Shown here piece by piece: positions 6,382 to 11,934 of a DNA stretch of 11,934 nucleotides (position 1 is its first letter; each line of letters opens with the position of its first letter). The DNA is from an uncultured Methanomicrobiales archaeon (GTDB lineage: Archaea > Thermoplasmatota > Thermoplasmata > Methanomassiliicoccales > Methanomethylophilaceae), in assembly GCA_946528255.1 (NCBI GenBank), contig CAMMYR010000007.1, forward strand, positions 1-11,934, read 5' to 3'. The notes beneath the pieces were generated by a model, which saw only the letters and a program-made list of their open reading frames with translations, was not told where the DNA came from and ran no database searches. The position numbers were made by a program, and so were the translations under genes.

Positions 6382-8351
6382 GCAAGTCCTACACCATCGT
6401 GGACCCGTCCATCGAGAGCCGCTTCGCATTCAAGAAGAAGACGAAGCGCCCGATCTTCGACGATGTAGACCTGGACGTCAGGAAGGGGGACATAGTCGGC
6501 GTCATCGGCCGCAACGGATGCGGCAAGAGCACGTTCCTCAAGCTGGTCTCCGGCATCCTCGAGCCGGACAGCGGCACAATCGAAGTCAAAGGCAAGGTGG
6601 CCAGCATCCTGGAGCTCAGCATGGGCTTCCACGGGGACCTCTCCGGGAGGGAGAACATCATTCTCAGGAGCGAGCTGTACGGCATACCCAGGGACGAAGT
6701 CCTCGCCAACATAGACAGCATCATAGAGTACACCGACCTGGGCGTCTACATAGACAACCCGGTCAGGACGTACTCGTCCGGCATGAGGTCCCGCCTGGCG
6801 TTCTCCGTGATGGTGAACGTGGATGCGGACATCTTCCTTGTGGATGAAGCGCTCAGCACCGGCGACATGGCGTTCGCCTCCAAGGCCTCGGAGCATCTCA
6901 AGAATCTGGTCCGCAGCGGGAAGACCGTATTGTTCACATCCCACAGCCTGGGCACCATCAAGGGCACCTGCAACCGCGCCATATGGCTCTCCGACCGCAC
7001 GATAAAGATGGACGGGGACCCGGAGGACGTGGCTGAGGCATATACGCGCTCGATCAACGATTCCTTCGACGAGACCCTCCACCTGGCCAACGACGGCTCC
7101 TCTTCTGCCCAGTATAGGCTGTACACCTTCTACCGCGACGGCAGGGGCGTGGAGATGGACCCGGCGGAAGCCAGGAGATGGCTGGAGGCGGCGGCGCTCA
7201 GGGAGCACCCCATGGCATTGGCCGACCTGGCGGACATCCTCATGTCCGAGGGGAAGGAGGAAGAGGCGCTGGCTATGTTCGGCAAAGCCGCCGAATGCGG
7301 CAACTACGAGGCCAGGAGGAAGTACGCCACCCTCCAGAGCGATACCCTGGGGGAGATCGAGGAGCTCCGCGAGATCATGAAGTCGTTCTGCGATTCCGGA
7401 TATCCCAGCGACTACTACAACTACGGCAACCTGATGTTCAGATCGGCGATCTCCGCCGGTGACCGCCGGGAGGCATTGGAATACCTGAAGAAAGCCTCGG
7501 AGCTGGGATGGAGCGATGCGGATGTCCTGCTGGGACAGATGTACCGCGACGGCATCGGCGCCGAGAGGAACCCCGCAAAATGCATAGAATACCTATCCAG
7601 GGCGGCCGAGAACGGCCACCCGAAAGCGATGTACATGCTCGGTGACCTGTACAGCGACGGGAAATACATCGAGAAGGACCAGGAGCAGGCGTTCAAGTGG
7701 TACCTGATGTCCGCCTATTCCGGCAATGCCAGATCGCAGTACCAGGTGGCACAGATGCTGGCATCCGGCACCGGGACCGAAAGGGATGACGAGGAATCCA
7801 GGATCTGGTTCGGAAGGTACTCCAGCTCCATGGTCAACGATTCCCGCAGGATAGCCAGGGACATCCTCGCTTCGCGCCGCGGGGACATCAGGCTGTCCGA
7901 CGACCTCCTGAAGTCCATGTCCCTCAGCTTCGATCCCCGCTCCATGACCGCGCTCGCATCCAAGTACAGGTCCGGGAAGGGATTCAAGAAGAGCCCGGAC
8001 GGGGCCCTGGATCTGCAGAGGAAGGCCGCCTTGGCCGGCGGAGCCCCACGCACCAGGCTCGCCGAGATGCTCATCGAGGATAACGGCGGGAAATGCACGA
8101 AGGAGGCCTTCGACCTCATAGCCAGCGCTGCCGCGATGGGGGATTCGTCAGCCCTCTTGAAGCTGGCATACCTCTACAGGGACGGCGAGTGCTGCGAGCC
8201 GGATCTCGCCAAGTACCGCATGTACATGAGGATGGCCGCGGAGCACGGCAACCGCGATGCGAAGAAGACCGTCATCGACTGGAGGAACCGCACCGAGCGC
8301 CGTAGATCGAAGAAGGCATCCGGAAGCAAAGAGGGCAATAAAGAGAAGTGA
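6345..8351 (+). CDS. Wzt/TagH-like ABC ATPase fused to Sel1-like repeats
   Basis: This 668-residue fusion has two parts. Residues 1-235 are a polysaccharide-exporter ABC ATPase: Walker A GRNGCGKST (55-63), a Wzt/TagH-like Q-loop region with ELSMGFHGDLSGRENI (90-105), signature YSSGMRSRL (143-151), Walker B IFLVDEAL with E168, and H-loop H200. Residues from about 251 to 645 are helical Sel1-like (TPR-related) repeats, for example AQYRLYTFYRDGRGVEMDPAEARRWLEAA, DADVLLGQMYRDGIGAERNPAKC, AMYMLGDLYSDGKYIEKDQEQAFKWY and ALLKLAYLYRDGECCEPD. A lysine/arginine-rich tail follows. Wzt proteins normally carry a beta-sandwich sugar-binding domain here instead. The start has an ideal Shine-Dalgarno at 6333. 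The gene overlaps the permease by 37 nt, so subunits are probably made together. The repeats probably recruit a partner protein at the inner membrane face; that is inference. Confidence 0.88.
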   Translation: MEDDIVIRIRGMSKSYTIVDPSIESRFAFKKKTKRPIFDDVDLDVRKGDIVGVIGRNGCGKSTFLKLVSGILEPDSGTIEVKGKVASILELSMGFHGDLSGRENIILRSELYGIPRDEVLANIDSIIEYTDLGVYIDNPVRTYSSGMRSRLAFSVMVNVDADIFLVDEALSTGDMAFASKASEHLKNLVRSGKTVLFTSHSLGTIKGTCNRAIWLSDRTIKMDGDPEDVAEAYTRSINDSFDETLHLANDGSSSAQYRLYTFYRDGRGVEMDPAEARRWLEAAALREHPMALADLADILMSEGKEEEALAMFGKAAECGNYEARRKYATLQSDTLGEIEELREIMKSFCDSGYPSDYYNYGNLMFRSAISAGDRREALEYLKKASELGWSDADVLLGQMYRDGIGAERNPAKCIEYLSRAAENGHPKAMYMLGDLYSDGKYIEKDQEQAFKWYLMSAYSGNARSQYQVAQMLASGTGTERDDEESRIWFGRYSSSMVNDSRRIARDILASRRGDIRLSDDLLKSMSLSFDPRSMTALASKYRSGKGFKKSPDGALDLQRKAALAGGAPRTRLAEMLIEDNGGKCTKEAFDLIASAAAMGDSSALLKLAYLYRDGECCEPDLAKYRMYMRMAAEHGNRDAKKTVIDWRNRTERRRSKKASGSKEGNKEK

Positions 8352-8641
8352 GTGCCCTGCCGGAGCAGAGAGGAGCTCTTGACGAAACCCCTGCAAGCCT
8401 TCTCAGGCCGCGGAACGAACCGCCACCGCCGAAACGGTGTGCCACCACTTCTAATCGGAGGGTGTGGGCTTGACCCCATACCCGCATTTCTGCACCGCGA
8501 GAGCGGTCCCGATCCGGGAAGGGGAACATGGCGAACCATCACCCGCAGACGCCTCTGCGGGGGGCTAAGCATTCCCCTACCCAGCACACCGGACAGGACC
8601 TGCATCACTGCAGGAGCACGCACTGAAGCGTGCTTGGGCAA

Positions 8642-8656
8642 GACCGGCTCACACCG
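8642..8656 (-). repeat. 15-nt direct repeat, copy A, forming a GUGA hairpin
   Basis: GACCGGCTCACACCG on the plus strand is identical to 8790-8804. On the minus strand it folds as CGGU-GUGA-GCCG with a GNRA loop at 8652-8649. Confidence 0.7.
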
Positions 8657-8789
8657 ATCCCCAGAGAAGGTGGTACACACCCCCCACACCCTGTTCCGAT
8701 GCTTCCGATGGGTGCTATCCAGCACTGCGGCTCTCACCGCCTTCACCAGATTTCCCTGGCTACTCCCACCGGGCCACAGACGGAGACGC

Positions 8790-8804
8790 GACCGGCTCAC
8801 ACCG
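8790..8804 (-). repeat. 15-nt direct repeat, copy B, forming a GUGA hairpin
   Basis: Identical to 8642-8656, 148 nt away. On the minus strand it folds as CCGGU-GUGA-GCCGG. It is the last of three GUGA hairpins in a row in the transcript (8838-8827, 8823-8810, 8805-8792). Confidence 0.7.
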
Positions 8805-9272
8805 GACGGCGGGATCACTCCCGGAAGCTGTCACCAGCAACCCCCGCTCCTGCGACTTAGCAGACCAAGGCCCCCATCCGGGAGCCTGGGTGACCGTCGC
8901 CACCCAACACACACATGGTGCGCCTGACTGCTCACAGCCGACTGCATGATCGCTCATGCCGGCCTCCTCGCGGAGACCGAGGCTCTGGCGCTGACACCCC
9001 ATCCCCTGAGGGGATGGGCTGATATGCGTCCGGGACAGCCGAGCCGAAGGGCGAACCCTCCGCTCAACCGAGCCTGACGCTGCCAGCGTCCTTGCGCGAT
9101 GCTCTCAGCGCTCACGCGCCGCGACTGCAGCACCGATCCATGCGGACCTGCACTGCAACCTCGCACCTTCCCATGGCCGAAGCCTGGTACGCAATCTAAC
9201 CACCGGATTACCCGATGCTATGATTCCACAGAGTCACAGTTGAGTTAGACAAACTATTACATGTGCTTACGA

Positions 9273-9285
9273 TATTTTAAACTTT
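9273..9285 (-). promoter_or_regulatory. Strong BRE/TATA promoter of the large RNA
   Basis: The minus strand reads AAAG (BRE-like) then TTTAAAATA. The predicted start, about 25 nt downstream near 9252, falls directly before the first helix of the RNA (9249). The match between promoter spacing and the start of structure supports both calls. Confidence 0.65.
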
Positions 9286-9343
9286 GCTATAGTTGTTCGA
9301 ACCTACCGTTATGGGGCTACAGAAATGATCACGATCGGGGAAA

Positions 9344-9362
9344 TCTGAATGGATGATTCAGA
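9344..9362. promoter_or_regulatory. Inverted repeat between two divergent promoters
   Basis: A perfect 7-bp inverted repeat TCTGAAT / ATTCAGA with a 5-base centre (GGATG) lies between the minus-strand promoter at 9273-9285 and the plus-strand TATA at 9381-9391, about 20 bp upstream of the latter. It may be an operator; nothing shows which protein would bind. Confidence 0.35.
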
Positions 9363-9380
9363 CGCGCCTGTGCGAATAAA

Positions 9381-9391
9381 CCGTTATATAG
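9381..9391 (+). promoter_or_regulatory. TATA box of the small-protein/UPF0147 unit
   Basis: CCGTTATATAG is centred about 44 nt upstream of the ATG at 9431. This gives a leader of about 20 nt that holds the AGGTGTG ribosome-binding site (9421-9427). Confidence 0.55.
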
Positions 9392-9430
9392 GGGTGGCCG
9401 ATAGGGGACACAACCTCAAGAGGTGTGAAC

Positions 9431-9598
9431 ATGGAAGAAGAGGTATTGTGCAACGTAGAACTCGTCAAAGAGAACAACGACTTCATCATCAAAATCCAGA
9501 GCGACCTGGGCGGATCCAGGGAGTACAAGTCCGTTAGCTTCGAGGAAGTCCTCGAGCAGCTCATGCAGGATCTCCAGGAAGAGTTCGAATCCCTCTGA
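9431..9598 (+). CDS. Small acidic protein of 55 residues, unknown function
   Basis: This 55-residue ORF begins MEEEVLCNVELVKENNDFII and ends QDLQEEFESL. It has a clean Shine-Dalgarno (AGGTGTG, 3 nt before the ATG), a good TATA box at 9381, and lies 11 nt upstream of the UPF0147 gene, so it is very likely translated. The pattern is a short beta hairpin (VLCNVELVKENNDFIIKIQSD), a Gly/Ser turn (LGGSREYKSVSF), then an amphipathic acidic helix (EEVLEQLMQDLQEEFESL). This resembles small beta-beta-alpha archaeal proteins that work as partners of larger complexes. I do not recognise a named family. Cotranscription with UPF0147 hints at a shared role. It is strongly acidic, with no membrane segment or signal peptide. 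Confidence 0.7.
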   Translation: MEEEVLCNVELVKENNDFIIKIQSDLGGSREYKSVSFEEVLEQLMQDLQEEFESL

Positions 9599-9609
9599 CC
9601 GGTGATACC

Positions 9610-9993
9610 ATGGCAGACAACATCAAGCAGATCAACGACGTTCTGGACATGCTCGCCGACGACACCTCCGTCCCGAGGAACATAAGGAAGGGTGCCGCCG
9701 ATGCGAAGGCCAGGCTCATGAACACCAAGGAGCCCATGGACGTCCGCGCCACCAGCGCCATCGTCATCCTCGACGATCTGGCCAACGACCCCAACATACC
9801 CCTGCACGGCAGGACCCTCATCTGGAACATCATCAGCCAGCTCGAGGTCCTGAGCCAGCAGAAGCGATTCTTCCGTTTTCCACTATCCATCCCCTCCCCC
9901 CTTTGGGGGAGGGGCATCATATCATTCCATCTGGACGACCCATTTGCCGTTCTTCTTCGATCCCGCCCTGCGGAGAACGCCCTTTTTCCTTAG
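9610..9993 (+). CDS. UPF0147 family protein with an abnormal C-terminal extension
   Basis: Residues 1-84 are a full UPF0147 protein, a short all-helical archaeal family of unknown function: VLDMLADDTSVPRNIRKGAA (11-30), then VRATSAIVILDDLANDPNIP and GRTLIWNIISQLEVLSQQ. Family members normally stop at about residue 85-90. Here the frame runs on for 43 residues (KRFFRFPLSIPSPLWGRG...), crossing a 10-bp GC-rich hairpin at 9891-9914 and 72 bases of the convergent AlbA_2 gene before a TAG. The extension has no domain and looks like read-through into foreign or rearranged DNA. The start is well supported (GGTGAT 3 nt before the ATG). It forms a two-gene unit with the 55-aa gene. Whether the extended form is stable is unknown. 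Confidence 0.85.
   Translation: MADNIKQINDVLDMLADDTSVPRNIRKGAADAKARLMNTKEPMDVRATSAIVILDDLANDPNIPLHGRTLIWNIISQLEVLSQQKRFFRFPLSIPSPLWGRGIISFHLDDPFAVLLRSRPAENALFP
9891..9914. terminator. GC-rich hairpin downstream of the AlbA_2 gene
   Basis: A perfect 10-bp stem CCCCTCCCCC (9891-9900) / GGGGGAGGGG (9905-9914) has a CTTT loop, 7 nt beyond the AlbA_2 stop codon. No T-run follows on either strand, so it may be an RNA-stabilising 3' hairpin, not a true intrinsic terminator. It lies inside the extended UPF0147 frame. Confidence 0.4.
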
Positions 9994-11223
9994 CGATGCC
10001 GCTATGGCCAAACACGAGTTCGGTGTGATCCCGATGATTTCCGCGGCCCCCTTCATCGTCATATGCGGATCCGATCCCAGCAATGAGAGGAGACGCATCT
10101 CATTGTCCGATAGTTCGGGATCCTTCGCCTTGCCCCTGATCCTAGAAGCACTCCTGAGAGTGGCGAACTTGAGGGTTACTCTGACGTATCCCGGATTGAT
10201 GTCGAATGCTTCCTGCCCATACTCCCTGACGATTATGGGCACCCCATGACCTGTGTGCTCGCTCAGACCCGCATTGATGAAGATCCTCATCAGCGACTCG
10301 TTCACCGGTCTGCTGATCCCTGCGAAGAAATCCTTTTCGGATTCTCCATATGGTATGGATCCGTTGGAGATGATCTCGATACGATCGTCGAATACATGGA
10401 CGGTAGGCGGTGCGCCCGTGGTCCACGTGTTATGCACGACGGCGTTGATCCATGCCTCCCTGAACGATTCCGTGTCGAATAATCTGATGTCCCTTCTGAC
10501 AGGATTGCTCATGTCCACGGCCGTTTCGTTCAACGATGATACGAGGTCCGCTACCTGCTCCATCTCCTTTATCAGGGACCTGCCGGAGAAATCGGTGCGG
10601 AATGATATCGCGGTCTTATCCGTGCCTCCGAATACGACCACTGTGAGCGGTATGTTGTTCTGATCGGAGAGCAGTTCGGCCTGCATGCTGAATGATCCGT
10701 CCGGCAGAAGCAGTCCCATATTGACCGCTAGGGATTGTTGGTCCATCACATGGAATCCGTTGTCCTCCAGGGCCGAGGTCAGCTCTTTGAACGTGAGGTC
10801 CTGCCTGAATGCCCTGGTCCCTCTCAGCAGATCGGAACAGGATTGGAACAATCTCCTCAGTTCCCGGACCGGGACCTTCCTGTTCTCCTCGCCAGATCTG
10901 ATGCGGAACTCCCCGTCCTTGGCGTATGGGCGATCATCCCCCTCGGCATATATCCGGATGTATTCCTTGCCCTCCTCTGTAGAGAGCACATCTATCACTG
11001 GAACGATCTTCGGCTCTATGCGGTTGCCGATCTCCTGGGAGATGGTGCGCAGGGTGTTCTTGCCGATCTGCACCCCGACTACGGTACCGTCGTCGCGAAC
11101 CCCTATGTACACCGTCCCCATTCCATGCTTATTGAGCATAGCCGCGAGTGCCGAATACCCATCATCGCGTTCGGTCAGAGACTTTTTGAACTCCACCTTC
11201 TCGGTCTCGCGGCGTATTTTCAT
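9922..11223 (-). CDS. AlbA_2/Schlafen-domain putative transcriptional regulator (ATP-binding protein)
   Basis: This 433-residue protein has the three-part layout of the COG2865-like family. An AlbA_2 domain is at about 5-120 (TEKVEFKKSL, GTVYIGVRDDGTVVGV, KEYIRIYAEGDDRPYAKDGEFRIR). A GHKL-type ATPase-like region is at about 250-335 (SFREAWINAVVHNTW, DRIEIISNGSIP, NESLMRIFINAGLSEHTGHG). A winged helix is at about 370-430 (DNEMRLLSLLGS, MTMKGAAEIIGITPNSC, LRKKGVLRRAGSKKNGKW). Members are abundant in gut methanogens and bacteria, often as single accessory genes. They are presumed DNA-binding regulators, and some sit next to defence or mobile genes. No direct target can be named. The ATG at 11223 lies about 25 nt from an AT-rich TATA/palindrome region. 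The gene seems to be inserted between UPF0147 and guaAA. Confidence 0.85.
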   Translation of the reverse strand: MKIRRETEKVEFKKSLTERDDGYSALAAMLNKHGMGTVYIGVRDDGTVVGVQIGKNTLRTISQEIGNRIEPKIVPVIDVLSTEEGKEYIRIYAEGDDRPYAKDGEFRIRSGEENRKVPVRELRRLFQSCSDLLRGTRAFRQDLTFKELTSALEDNGFHVMDQQSLAVNMGLLLPDGSFSMQAELLSDQNNIPLTVVVFGGTDKTAISFRTDFSGRSLIKEMEQVADLVSSLNETAVDMSNPVRRDIRLFDTESFREAWINAVVHNTWTTGAPPTVHVFDDRIEIISNGSIPYGESEKDFFAGISRPVNESLMRIFINAGLSEHTGHGVPIIVREYGQEAFDINPGYVRVTLKFATLRSASRIRGKAKDPELSDNEMRLLSLLGSDPHMTMKGAAEIIGITPNSCLAIAASLRKKGVLRRAGSKKNGKWVVQME

Positions 11224-11249
11224 ACAAAGTTATTGTTCCATTATTATTT

Positions 11250-11275
11250 AATATTATTTAATATTAAATATTATT
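11250..11275. promoter_or_regulatory. AT-only 26-bp palindrome at the AlbA_2 promoter (possible operator)
   Basis: Positions 11255-11270 form a perfect 16-bp palindrome (TATTTAATATTAAATA). It extends to 26 bp (11250-11275) with a single mismatched pair (11254/11271). It overlaps a tandem decamer ATTATTTAAT (11243-11252, 11253-11262) that also contains the TATA region about 25 nt upstream of the ATG at 11223. Binding here would block the promoter, so autoregulation by the winged-helix protein is plausible. Confidence 0.5.
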
Positions 11276-11277
11276 TT

Positions 11278-11376
11278 CATAACCCGGAGGATTTTTTTCG
11301 ACATGCCTATCATACGATAATGCGCGGAATGATAGCCACATGAGTCTGGCTAGAATATCAAAGTAGTCAATTATCG
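11278..11376. other. Noncoding spacer between the AlbA_2 promoter and the 33-bp repeats
   Basis: I see no gene here. It contains GGAGG followed by a T7 run (11287-11297) and a 7-bp inverted repeat CTATCAT (11307-11313) / ATGATAG (11329-11335). Neither can be tied to a function. Confidence 0.4.
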
Positions 11377-11500
11377 CATTTCCCCAAAATTCGAAATGCG
11401 GTTTTACTACATTTCCCCAATTTTCAAAATGCCGTTTTACTACATTTCCCCAAAATTCGAAATGCCGTTTTACTACATTTCCCCGAAATTTCTAAACCCG
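11377..11500. repeat. Four 33-bp tandem repeats with internal hairpins
   Basis: CATTTCCCC recurs at 11377, 11410, 11443 and 11476, exactly 33 bp apart. Each full unit has arms CATTTC and GAAATG (copy 2 AAAATG) around a 10-base centre, followed by a spacer GTTTTACTA. Copies 1 and 3 differ at two positions. Copy 2 differs in the centre (AATTTTC for AAAATTC). Copy 4 is degenerate and cut short. The whole 33-bp unit is conserved, so these are not CRISPR repeats with spacers. A period of 33 keeps frame (11 codons) in all directions but no gene is supported. The last copy overlaps the 3' end of guaAA. Confidence 0.85.
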
Positions 11501-11934
11501 AATCAAGAGCGGCAACCGCCACCGAATTACCGTTCGGGACCTTCTCGATTCCACGATACCAAGGAAGTTCTGGAAGATCTCCACCCCGTGCTCCGTGTTC
11601 TCCACCTCGGGGTGGAACTGGACCCCATAGATCGGGCGTTCGAGGCACCTGACGGCCTCGTGGGGGCATGTAGCCGAAGAAGCCGTGACCTCGAACCCCT
11701 CCGGGACCCTCTTGACCTCGTCGTTATGCGATGCCCAGACCTGGAACCTGTCCGGGAGCCCTTTGAATAAATCATCGTGGCCGGAGACCTCCAGCTCCAC
11801 CGGTCCGAACTCGGGCACCTTCCCGGGCCCCAGCTCCCCGCCGAAGTGCTGGCAGAGGAACTGCATCCCAGCGCAGACGCCCAGGATGGGGACGTCCGCC
11901 CTGTCGAGGTACACGCCGTTGTTCCCCATGGCGG
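11492..11934 (-). CDS. guaAA: GMP synthase glutamine amidotransferase subunit (GuaAA), 5' part outside the window
   Basis: This is the C-terminal two-thirds of the stand-alone class I glutamine amidotransferase that in archaea supplies ammonia to the GuaAB synthetase for XMP to GMP. The triad is visible: nucleophile Cys in GVCAGMQ, and His and Glu in GVQFHPEVENTEHG. VWASHNDEV matches the family's conserved interior. The ATG at 11929 is internal; the frame continues past the window end. Homologues usually end soon after EIFQNFL, but here about 20 more residues (ESRRSRTVIRWRLPLLIRV) follow before a TAG at 11492, reaching into the fourth 33-bp repeat. That tail may be junction-derived. The partner guaAB is not in the window. 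Confidence 0.88.
   Translation of the reverse strand, partial: AMGNNGVYLDRADVPILGVCAGMQFLCQHFGGELGPGKVPEFGPVELEVSGHDDLFKGLPDRFQVWASHNDEVKRVPEGFEVTASSATCPHEAVRCLERPIYGVQFHPEVENTEHGVEIFQNFLGIVESRRSRTVIRWRLPLLIRV

Larger units (their letters stand above)
8340..9251 (-). ncRNA. Large structured noncoding RNA of about 900 nt
   Basis: There is no credible protein gene here, but the stretch is full of hairpins whose loops make sense only on the minus strand. GNRA loops on that strand lie at plus coordinates 8401-8404 (GAGA), 8487-8490 and 8751-8754 (GAAA), 8950-8953 (GCGA), and 8605, 8649, 8797, 8815, 8831 and 9112 (GUGA, four bases each). UNCG-type loops lie at 8361, 8532, 9052 and 9178. The hairpin at 9127-9156 has 12 pairs, three being G-U on the minus strand and A/C mismatches on the plus. 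Other strong stems are 8542-8561 (8 bp), 8998-9018 (9 bp) and 8615-8634 (7 bp). A 5' helix (TCTAAC 9249-9244 with GTTAGA 9200-9195) begins 25 nt after a strong TATA. The 3' end is a hairpin at 8354-8371 plus a pyrimidine-rich tail. I see no RNase P, SRP, rRNA or intron signatures. Class and function are unknown. Confidence 0.75.

Noticed and set aside
8700..8810. Cobalamin-riboswitch-like sequence (AGGGAA followed by CTGGTGAA) on the minus strand
   Set aside because: The resemblance stops after a few bases. The CCAGG-GAAA-UCUGG hairpin accounts for it, and no gene follows on that strand.
8174..8818. Minus-strand ORF of 214 aa covering part of the structured region
   Set aside because: It runs antisense through the conserved Sel1 repeats, has no recognisable domain, and its sequence is that of the predicted RNA stems.
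8352..8927. Long plus-strand ORF of 191 aa in the structured region
   Set aside because: The translation is rich in Arg, Pro and Thr with no domain, has no ribosome-binding site, and follows directly from hairpin-rich GC sequence. RNA structure explains it better.
8340..9251. Known large RNAs: RNase P RNA, SRP RNA, rRNA, group I or II intron
   Set aside because: I found no GAGGAAAGUC-type RNase P core, no SRP GGAAG/GCAGCC helix-8 motif, no universal 16S or 23S segments, and no group II domain V. GTGCG-like 5' ends occur by chance but lack a matching 3' end.
9286..9312. tRNA T-loop-like GGTTCGAAC
   Set aside because: The flanking bases cannot form a T-stem, and no D-arm, anticodon arm or acceptor stem is found nearby. 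It is a chance GTTCGAAC palindrome.
11377..11500. CRISPR array
   Set aside because: The whole 33-bp unit repeats with no variable spacers, and no cas genes are present.

Overview
The window looks like chromosomal DNA of a GC-rich euryarchaeon, most likely of the Methanomassiliicoccales (Thermoplasmata side). The evidence is archaeal uL11, Spt5 and SecE in one cluster, a UPF0147 protein, a stand-alone GMP synthase amidotransferase subunit, archaeal TATA boxes about 25 nt upstream of leaderless or short-leader starts, and a BspA-type leucine-rich-repeat surface protein of the kind common in gut and rumen methanogens. The order-level assignment is inference.

Layout. 2-490 (+) is the 3' part of a CE4 polysaccharide deacetylase. 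A small zinc-ribbon ORF (307-585, -) faces it and overlaps it. 586-860 has no gene but holds several stable hairpins, one of which looks like a terminator. 861-1382 (-) is a six-helix HdeD/DUF308-like membrane protein. 1504-2214 (+) is the rRNA 2'-O-methyltransferase RlmE/FtsJ. It converges across a shared hairpin terminator on a housekeeping operon on the minus strand: secE (3578-3802), spt5 with an unusual N-terminal extension (2732-3562), and rpl11 (2256-2726).

3974-8351 (+) is a translationally coupled three-gene operon: a secreted, membrane-anchored LRR protein, an ABC-2 (Wzm-like) permease, and a Wzt-like ATPase fused to about 400 residues of Sel1-like repeats. It probably builds or exports a cell-surface glycopolymer and displays a surface protein.

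8340-9251 (-) carries no convincing protein gene. It reads as one large, highly structured noncoding RNA of about 900 nt. A strong BRE/TATA sits 25 nt upstream of a 5' helix, at least ten hairpins are capped by GNRA tetraloops (six of them GUGA), four have UNCG-type loops, and a final hairpin with a pyrimidine-rich tail overlaps the stop codon of the Sel1 fusion gene. G-U pairs and tetraloop identity both point to the minus strand. This is the strongest candidate for something undescribed. I recognise no known RNA class in it.

9431-9993 (+) is a two-gene unit: a 55-aa protein and a UPF0147 protein whose C-terminus runs on unusually far. 9922-11223 (-) is an AlbA_2/Schlafen-type putative regulator, with an AT-rich 26-bp palindrome at its promoter. 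It is followed by four 33-bp tandem repeats (11377-11500) that abut the 3' end of guaAA (11492 to beyond the window, -). The extended C-termini on both sides suggest that the AlbA_2 gene and the repeats are an accessory insertion between two core genes.
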